Shown in pieces: positions 58,872 through 64,000 of a DNA stretch of 64,000 bases (the stretch's first letter is position 1; each line of letters starts with the position of its first letter). The notes under the pieces were generated by a model. It made no database searches. It had not been told where the DNA came from and worked only from the letters and a program-made list of their open reading frames with translations. Origin of the DNA: VAXT01 sp963827725 (GTDB lineage: Bacteria; Actinomycetota; Thermoleophilia; Gaiellales; Gaiellaceae). The stretch lies in contig CAWHBM010000001.1 of the NCBI GenBank assembly GCA_963827725.1, forward strand, positions 992,001 to 1,056,000, in the 5' to 3' direction. Both the position numbers and the translations under genes were made by a program.

Positions 58872-59768
58872 GTGCCTGGCGCAGAAACACCCAAGGGCTG
58901 GCGGATCGTGATCATCTCGCAGGTGCTGCCGATCGTCGAGCCGCTCGTGCCTTACTTGCGCGAGCTTGGGCACGAGCCCGTTGCTTGGTTGATGGCTCGC
59001 CGCAGCCAGGACGACAACCGGCCGCCGCCGCCCTGGGGGGACATCGACGACTCGAAGGTGCCCGCTGGGCTCAGCTTTCTTCTCGCGCCCGACAAGTTCG
59101 CCGTTGAGCCGCTCCTGCGCGGGCTCGAGCCTGACCTCGTGCTCTGCGCCGGGTTTCCCTGGAAGCTGCCGCAGGCGGCGCTCGACGTTGCTCGGCTTGG
59201 CTCGGTCAACGAGCACCCGGCTCTCCTGCCTCGCCACCGCGGGCCGATTCCGCTTGCCTGGGCGATGCGCGAGGGTGACGGGCAGTTCGGCGCGACCTGG
59301 CACTTCATGGACTCCGAGCTCGACACCGGGCCGATCCTCGCCCAGACGACCGTGCCCATCCAGGACGAGTGGAGACGATCGAGCAGATGGGGCCGCACCT
59401 GATCCAGGCCTCCTTCGCGCTCCTCCCGAAGGTCTTCGAGCGGATCGCGGCCGGCGACCCCGGCGACCCGCAGACCGAGGAGGGCGCCTCCTGGGCCGCC
59501 CACTTCGGGAGCCGACTACGCGACCGTCGATTGGTCTCAGCCCGCCCGCAAGATCCACGACCAGGTGCGCGCCTGGCACCTCACGTTCGGCCTCTCCGAC
59601 GTGCCGGGCCCGATCGCCGAGCTCGACGGCGAGCGCGTCAAGCTCCTGCGCACGAGCCTCACCGACCCGGGGAACGGCGCCCGCGCCGTCGAGACCGGCG
59701 ACGGGACGCTCTGGATCGTCGAGTCCGAGCCGACCGACGCGGCGCCAGGGGAGCAAACTACGCCGTAA
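58872..59768 (+). CDS. formyltransferase family protein (Fmt-like), two frameshifts
   Basis: About 298 residues of the formyl-tetrahydrofolate-dependent transferase fold. RIVIISQVLPIVEPLVPYLRELGHEP leads; then DLVLCAGFPWKLP, SVNEHPALLPRHRGPIPLAWAM (the N-x-H-P-[SA]-L-L-P-x-[YH]-R-G-x-x-P catalytic region) and ATWHFMDSELDTGPILAQ (the catalytic Asp). The frame breaks near 59374 (a missing G, giving DEWETIEQMG) and 59505 (an extra G, giving HFGADYATVDW). The C-terminal part is in the third frame. It may be a second methionyl-tRNA or UDP-sugar formyltransferase. The start GTG/TTG near 58872 is uncertain. Confidence 0.75.
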
Positions 59769-59769
59769 C

Positions 59770-61092
59770 GTGCCGACTCCTCGCACGCTGTATGCGCGCA
59801 GCGGGGGCTCTCACGTCGCCTACCAGGTGATCGGCGACGGCCCCCGCGACGTCGTCCTGGTGCTCGACTGGACGAGCCATCTCGAAGTGCTCTGGGAGCA
59901 GGCGTTCGTCGAGGATTTCCTCACCTCGCTGACGCGGTTCGCACGGATCCTCTGGTTCGACATGCGCGGCGTCGGCCTCTCCGATCGCGTAGGCGACGAC
60001 GTCCCGGCCGAGGAATGGATGGAGGACGTGGGCGCGGTCATGGACGCGGCGGGTTCTGAGGAAGCGACGCTCATCGCCCACGGTCACGCGGCGCAGATGG
60101 CGCTGATGTTCGCGGCGACCTACCCGAATCGGGTCATCTCGCTGGTGCTGATCAACGGTTTCGCCAGGCTCGCGCGCGCCGACGACTACCCGGCCGGGAT
60201 GCCGCCGGAGGCTCACGGGCGCTTGATGAAGGGAGTTCAGGAGCATTGGGGCACCGGGGCGATGGCGTCGGTGCTGGCTCCGTCCGTGGCCGGACGGCAG
60301 GGCGTCCAGGACTGGTACGGACGCGTCGAGCGCTACGCGGCGAGCCCCGGAACCGCGCTCGCGATGGTTCGCGCGACCCTCGAGCTCGACGTGCGCGAGG
60401 TCCTGCCGCTCATCGCCGCACCGACGCTCGTCATCCAGAACCGTGACAACGAGGTCGTTCGCTCCGGTCACGGCCGCTACCTGGCCGAGCAGATACCGGG
60501 TGCCCGGCTACTCGAGCGCGACAGCGCCGACCATTGGCCGCTTCCCGATCCGGATCTTCTCGGTGCGCTCGAGGAGTTCATCACCGGCTCGCGTTCCGAG
60601 GCTCACGCCGAGCGGTTCCTGGCGACGGTACTGGTGTGCGACGTGGTGGGGTCGACCGAACAGGTCAGCGAGCTCGGCGATCAGCGCTGGCGGACGCTTC
60701 GGGATCGGTTCGAAGAAAACGTGCGACGGGAGCTGCAAGCGCACAGAGGCGAGTTCGTCGACGCCGCGGGGGATGGAGTGCTCGCAACCTTCGACGGGCC
60801 GGCACGTGCGATCCGTTGCGCCCGTCACGTTCGAGAGTCGGTGCGGCGGATCGGCCTCGACGTTCGCAGCGGTCTCCATACCGGCGAGGTGACGCGGCGC
60901 GAGGGCGGCATCGCGGGGATCGCGGTTCACATCGCGGCTCGCGTGTCCTCCGCGGCGGCACCGGGCGAGGTCCTGGTGACGCGAACCGTGCGCGACCTCG
61001 TGGCCGGATCGGGGATCGACTTCGACGACCGCGGCGAGCAAGAGCTCAAGGGCGTGCCCGAGCGCTGGCCGATCTACGCCGTCAGCGGCTGA
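59770..61092 (+). CDS. alpha/beta-hydrolase domain fused to class III adenylate cyclase
   Basis: Protein of 440 residues. The N-terminal alpha/beta-hydrolase-like domain (to about residue 275) has LWFDMRGVGLSDR, TLIAHGHAAQMALMFAATYP and DSADHWPLPD with the His. The G-x-S-x-G nucleophile position reads A-H-G-H-A, so the serine is replaced and the domain is probably a sensor. The C-terminal cyclase domain has CDVVGST and DAAGDGVLATF (both metal Asp), SGLHTGEVTRREGGIAG and AVHIAARVSSAAAPGEVLV. Such fusions are common in actinobacteria. GTG 59770 follows the formyltransferase stop by one base. Confidence 0.85.
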   Translation: MPTPRTLYARSGGSHVAYQVIGDGPRDVVLVLDWTSHLEVLWEQAFVEDFLTSLTRFARILWFDMRGVGLSDRVGDDVPAEEWMEDVGAVMDAAGSEEATLIAHGHAAQMALMFAATYPNRVISLVLINGFARLARADDYPAGMPPEAHGRLMKGVQEHWGTGAMASVLAPSVAGRQGVQDWYGRVERYAASPGTALAMVRATLELDVREVLPLIAAPTLVIQNRDNEVVRSGHGRYLAEQIPGARLLERDSADHWPLPDPDLLGALEEFITGSRSEAHAERFLATVLVCDVVGSTEQVSELGDQRWRTLRDRFEENVRRELQAHRGEFVDAAGDGVLATFDGPARAIRCARHVRESVRRIGLDVRSGLHTGEVTRREGGIAGIAVHIAARVSSAAAPGEVLVTRTVRDLVAGSGIDFDDRGEQELKGVPERWPIYAVSG

Positions 61093-61130
61093 CCGGTGGA
61101 CGTCAGAACTGGCCGGAAACACAGCGTCGC

Positions 61131-61183
61131 GCGGGCCGTCGAGACCGGCGACGGCCAGATCTGGATCGTCGAGTCTGAGCCGG
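61131..61183 (+). pseudogene. fragment duplicating the 3' end of the formyltransferase gene
   Basis: This 53-base stretch matches 59681-59733, the 3' part of the formyltransferase gene, at about 45 of 53 positions. Translated, it gives AVETGDGQIWIVESEP against AVETGDGTLWIVESEP. It lies beyond the cyclase gene, between two convergent genes, with no upstream gene body. It is a remnant of a partial duplication or of an insertion of the cyclase gene next to the formyltransferase 3' end. Confidence 0.6.
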
Positions 61184-62610
61184 CTACTTCCGGCGCCAAC
61201 CACCAGGCTGACCCTCGTGCCGAGTGGGCGCCGGGCGCCCGCCTTCGGCGCCTGACCGATCACTTTGCCGATCCGCCGCTTGATTGCACGCGCGGTGAGC
61301 ACTCGGCCGACGGAGCAATTCGCAGCCGCGATCTCGTTTCGAGCTCTCGCCAGCAACATGCCGATGAGCCTCGGCACGACGCAACGCGGAGGCGGCGGAA
61401 GTGGCGGGGGCGGCGGCGGGGGCGGGGGAACGGGTGGCGGAGGCGGAGGTGGGGGTGGTGGCGGAACGGGTGGCGGCGGGGGCGGTGGCGGCGGTGGCGG
61501 CGGCGGCGGCGGTGGCGGAGGCGGTGGTGGCGGCGGCGGCGGCAGAGGGGGCAGAGGAAGCTCGAAGCGCAGGACCTCTCCTGTCCCAGCGCTGGAACCG
61601 CGGTTCGAGACGTAGAGCACGTCCGCGCCGAAGACGAGCCCGCCGGGGGACTCGAGCCCGGTCACGACGGACGTCTTCGTCCCGTCTGCCTCGACCCTGA
61701 AGAGCTCGCCGAACCCCGTCAGGCCGGCCCCGCTCGCGAGCTGGAGCACGTACAGGTGCCCGTCGGGCCCCCACGCGAGGTCGACGATGAAGCTAAAGGT
61801 CGGTCCGTAGGGCTCGGGCGCCTGTCCGGGGACGACGCGGTAGACGCGCGCGATGTCCAAGAAGAACGGAGCTCCGGTGAGCTCGCCGACGTAGTAGGCA
61901 CCGTCAGGCCCGACCGCGACCGAAGTCGGCACGGCGTCGGTCTGCCGCCCTTGCGGCCGCGACGGGAAGACGGCGAGGGTCGAGATCTCGCCGTTCGAGC
62001 CCACGCGCAGGAGGTCGTTGCCCCCGGCGTCGACGACGACGCGGCCGCCCGGCTCGGCGAGGACACCGTAGGGATTGCTGTCCGGCACCGGGCTCTGATC
62101 GGGATTGTGCTCGGCCTCGTAGGACGAGATGTCCTCGTTCAAGCTCCAGGTTCCGTTCGGCTTCAGTCGGACGAGCCGCCCGAACTCCTGCCCGAGGACC
62201 GCTCGGAAGTCCGGATTCGCGCCGAGCCCGATCGCCACGTAGGCGTTCCCTCGCCCGTGCAGCGAGATGTCGTGCGGCCCCGTCGCGCCGGCGCCGCTCG
62301 CCGGCGCGTATGACGGAAGGCCGACCGCAATTCGTTCCTGGGCTCCGTGCCAGAGCCGTGAGACGGCACCGCTCGCGCCGACGCACTGCAGCTCGCCGCG
62401 GATCATCTCGCACGGCGGTCCGGGGCCACCGCGTCCCGCTTCGGCCACGTAGAGGCCGCCCTCGGGGCCGAACGCAAGGCCGCGCGGATTGTCGAGGCCG
62501 CTCATGACGACGGTGCCCGGGGGCTCGGTTGCCGCTCCGCTGCCGGCGAGCACGCCGATCAGAGCAACAATGCCTAGAAACAAGGCGCAAAGACGCAGAT
62601 TCCTGTTCAA
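61184..62610 (-). CDS. secreted ScyD/ScyE-like beta-propeller protein with poly-Pro linker and PASTA-like domain
   Basis: Exported protein of about 475 residues. A signal peptide (NRNLRLCALFLGIVALIGVLAGSGAATE) precedes a propeller of the ScyD/ScyE family (MSGLDNPRGLAFGPEGGLYVAEAGRGG, GPHDISLHGRGNAYVAIGLG, NPYGVLAEPGGRVVVDAGGN, DGAYYVGELTGAPFF). About 57 prolines and a C-terminal PASTA-like domain follow (CVVPRLIGMLLARARNEIAAANC ... GTRVSLVVG). The frame runs on past the expected end; one C missing in GGCGCC near 61192 would restore GRRK and a stop at 61184. The layout mirrors the dehydrogenase at 20704. GTG or ATG near 62610 starts it. Confidence 0.75.
61387..61557 (-). repeat. poly-proline codon tract
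   Basis: About 57 proline codons on the minus strand (plus strand GGC/GGT/GGA/GGG), broken by a few Val and Leu. It links the propeller and PASTA-like domains of the ScyE-like protein. It is shorter than the tract at 22250, with a similar codon mix. Confidence 0.88.
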
Positions 62611-62654
62611 AACTCCCCTTTTCTGACGACGCGGCCTGCAACGATAGCACCGTC

Positions 62655-63320
62655 GTGAAGCCTCGCCTAGCGCACGATTCGGCCGAGATCAAGCCCCGCT
62701 TACGGGGACTCTCGCACGCGGGCGCCTTCTTGGTCTCGCTCCCCCTCGGCGCTCCTGCTCATCCTGGAGGCGGAGACCGGGACTGGAAGTGCCGCTGCGA
62801 TCGTCTTCGCGGTGAGCGTGGCGACGATGTTCGGCCTGAGCGCGCTCTACCACTGCTTCAACTGGCCCGAAGCGCGACGCCGCTGGCTGCGCCGAATCGA
62901 CCACGCCGGCGTCTACGGGCTGATCGCGGGCACCTACACGCCGTTCGGCCTGCTCGTGCTCGAGGGCCACTGGCAAACGGGCATGCTCGCGATCGTCTGG
63001 AGCGGGGCGCTGGCCGCGATCCTGCTCAAGTTCATCTGGCTCGACGCGCCCAAGGGCTCTCCGCCGCGATCGGGATCGCGCTCGGCTGGGTCGGCGTCGC
63101 TCATGGTTCCGCAGCTCCTCGACGTGATCGGCCTCGGCGGCTCGCTGCTCGTCCTCGCTCGGAGGCCTCGCCTACACGGCCGGCGCGCTCGTCTACGCGT
63201 TCCGCCGCCCCGACCCCTATCCCGGCCGTCTTCGGCTTCCACGAGGTCTTCCACGTGCTCGTGATCGCGGCGGTCGCCTGCCAGTACTCGGCGGTCGCGT
63301 TCTATGTCCTTCCGGACTGA
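62655..63320 (+). pseudogene. haemolysin III/TrhA-family membrane protein, multiply frameshifted
   Basis: The pieces of a seven-helix haemolysin III (TrhA/AdipoR-like) protein are all present but lie in at least five frame segments: RGLSHAGAFLVSL, SALYHCFNWPEARRRWLRRIDHAGVYGLIAGTYTPF (Ser, His and Asp of the metal site), AILLKFIWLDAPKG, a glycine-rich part, GGLAYTAGALVYAF and FGFHEVFHVLVIAAVACQYSAVAFYV. Several breaks vanish by deleting one base from C or G runs. The number of breaks (five or more in 660 bases) is much higher than elsewhere, so it may be a true pseudogene rather than sequence error. GTG 62655 starts it. Confidence 0.7.
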
Positions 63321-63358
63321 CTGCCTAAAATGCACGCGAGACCACGAAGGAGGCACGG

Positions 63359-63473
63359 ATGAAAGGCGCTGAGAAGCCGAAGAAGCTCGGCAAGAAGGTC
63401 GCCCAGAAGTCGCTGAAGGAAAAGCGCGCCGAGAAGAAGGCGAAGAAGAGCTCGGGCGGCAGCACCTACTAGT
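63359..63473 (+). CDS. small lysine-rich protein (37 aa), one extra A
   Basis: ATG 63359, with GAAGGAGG at 63346-63353, encodes a lysine-rich peptide of 37 residues ending GGSTY (MKGAEKPKKLGKKVAQKSLK at the start). The frame breaks at the AAAAA run 63420-63424; removing one A restores the end at 63473. Small Lys-rich proteins with a GKKxxQKSLKEKRAEKxxK pattern are common in actinobacteria; their role is unknown. Confidence 0.55.
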
Positions 63474-63480
63474 AGAAATA

Positions 63481-63510
63481 GCGAGGCCCCGCCTTTCGAC
63501 GGGGCCTCGC
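63481..63510. terminator. bidirectional terminator hairpin
   Basis: GCGAGGCCCCG (63481-63491) and CGGGGCCTCGC (63500-63510) form a perfect 11-base stem around an 8-base loop. It separates the convergent small Lys-rich gene and the secreted protein at the right edge and would stop transcription from both sides. Confidence 0.75.
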
Positions 63511-63527
63511 AAAGCGTTACGGGCTGA

Positions 63528-64000
63528 CTACTGGTGGTTGAAGTACGAGACGCAGTCGCCCTGGTTCCGGAAGGTGGGGTTGTTGAAGTTCCTCCACCCG
63601 CCGTTCTTGCACTGCTCCTTGCTCGTCGGCGGACCGATGAGTGTTGACGACTCGAGCGTGAGGCCGTCTACGAGGTAGCCGTTGCCAAGATTGAGCGGCA
63701 TCGCGGTGCCGGCCAAGCGGAACAGCATCTTGGAGATGTCGGGCACCTGGTTGACGTTCCCGATCTGCTCCGGGTCGTAGCGGTAGTAGTCCTCCCACGT
63801 CGTGCCCGTGTGCACGAGCGCGCTGTCGACGTAGATCTTGACGACGTCGTTCGCCGGGCCGTTCCTGAAGTCAACCGAGAAGCCGATCGAATGGGCGCTC
63901 GTTCGGTTGAGCGTCGCGACCTGGTACTCGTTGAAGGTCGAGACCGTCGGGAGGGGACCGGGGTTCGTCACGTCGACGAAGAAGACGCGCACGCCGTCGG
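63528..64000 (-). CDS. secreted or surface protein, partial (5' end outside window)
   Basis: At least 157 residues, running past the right edge. The visible part is beta-rich (VRVFFVDVTNPGPLPTVSTFNEYQVATLN, SIGFSVDFRNGPANDVVKIYVDSALVHTG) with WEDYYRYDPEQIGN in the middle. It ends in a two-Cys tail (SKEQCKNGGWRNFNNPTFRNQGDCVSYFNH). The CKNGGWxxF...FxNQGxCVxYxNH tail is frequent at the C-terminus of secreted actinobacterial proteins. Full architecture and start are not visible. Confidence 0.65.
   Translation of the reverse strand, partial: DGVRVFFVDVTNPGPLPTVSTFNEYQVATLNRTSAHSIGFSVDFRNGPANDVVKIYVDSALVHTGTTWEDYYRYDPEQIGNVNQVPDISKMLFRLAGTAMPLNLGNGYLVDGLTLESSTLIGPPTSKEQCKNGGWRNFNNPTFRNQGDCVSYFNHQ

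Noticed and set aside
60508..61183. Continuation of the ScyE-like frame into the cyclase gene
   Set aside because: The protein family ends at the PASTA-like domain; the rest is a shadow of the opposite-strand cyclase gene and follows from a lost stop.
1..64000. CRISPR array, prophage or insertion sequence
   Set aside because: No regular direct repeats with spacers, no transposase or integrase, and no phage structural genes were seen; the holin-named proteins are chromosomal families.

Overview
This 64 kb window comes from a very GC-rich (about 70%) bacterial chromosome. Gene content and style point to the Actinomycetota, most likely class Thermoleophilia (Gaiellales or Solirubrobacterales relatives). 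The hints are many GTG/TTG starts, stop/start overlaps, short leaders, VOC/GNAT/HAAS proteins, an infC-rpmI-rplT block near pheST and thrS, an Arg-rich proteome and secreted proteins with poly-proline linkers and PASTA-like tails. The placement is inferred from gene content, not from an rRNA. Many genes are broken by single-base shifts, including essential ones (pheT, pyruvate dehydrogenase E1 beta and E2). Most shifts are one extra or one missing base in a short homopolymer, so most probably reflect sequence error rather than biology. Those genes are annotated over their full reconstructed extent.

Layout. 0.1-4.3 kb: an overlapping five-gene unit with a DUF4430 lipoprotein, EcfT, a fused double ATPase, an S-component-like membrane protein and a secreted alpha/alpha-barrel repeat protein. 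The two exported proteins resemble the two domains of animal transcobalamin, so this is read as a vitamin (possibly cobalamin) uptake system. 4.3-10.9 kb: CinA-like protein, cupin, PadR/HAAS pair, PcrA helicase, Eis-like and GNAT acetyltransferases, tRNA-Val. 10.9-16 kb: VOC proteins, a degenerate class III cyclase, a three-gene cobalt-type nitrile hydratase, a holin-family protein, a double-glycine leader-like peptide, IF-1 and a cold-shock protein. 16-24.7 kb: LysE and MFS transporters, a serine hydrolase, a lone receiver protein, a Rieske oxygenase, a secreted sugar dehydrogenase-cupredoxin-polyPro-PASTA protein, a coiled-coil protein and a CBS protein.

25-37.4 kb is the translation core: thrS, an attenuator-like leader before infC-rpmI-rplT, an rRNA methyltransferase, three related SAM methyltransferases (two a recent tandem duplication) and pheST. 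37.4-41.4 kb holds palindromic repeats, a cyclic-nucleotide-binding protein, a double cupredoxin protein, a five-gene overlapping membrane operon (DUF4235 to YihY) and argR. 41.5-44 kb encodes one protein carrying both c-di-GMP synthesis (GGDEF) and degradation (HD-GYP) domains plus two receivers. 44.9-50.4 kb is a 2-oxoacid dehydrogenase operon (E1 alpha, E1 beta, E2, VOC, GNAT, E3).

51-53.3 kb contains two tandem paralogous ECF sigma factors, each with a C-terminal zinc-finger anti-sigma-like domain. Each is preceded by a matching promoter-like element at the same distance from its start, and a third copy follows the pair. An AT-richer, repeat-filled, possibly structured RNA region follows at 53.6-53.86 kb. 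53.9-58.1 kb has membrane proteins, a nuclease and an aminotransferase. At 58.19 kb lies the 3' half of a tRNA-Arg(UCU)-like gene cut at the anticodon loop, the footprint expected of an integrase attachment site. 58.3-64 kb carries a formyltransferase, an alpha/beta hydrolase-adenylate cyclase fusion, a second secreted polyPro-PASTA protein, a heavily frameshifted haemolysin III homologue and a partial secreted protein at the right edge.
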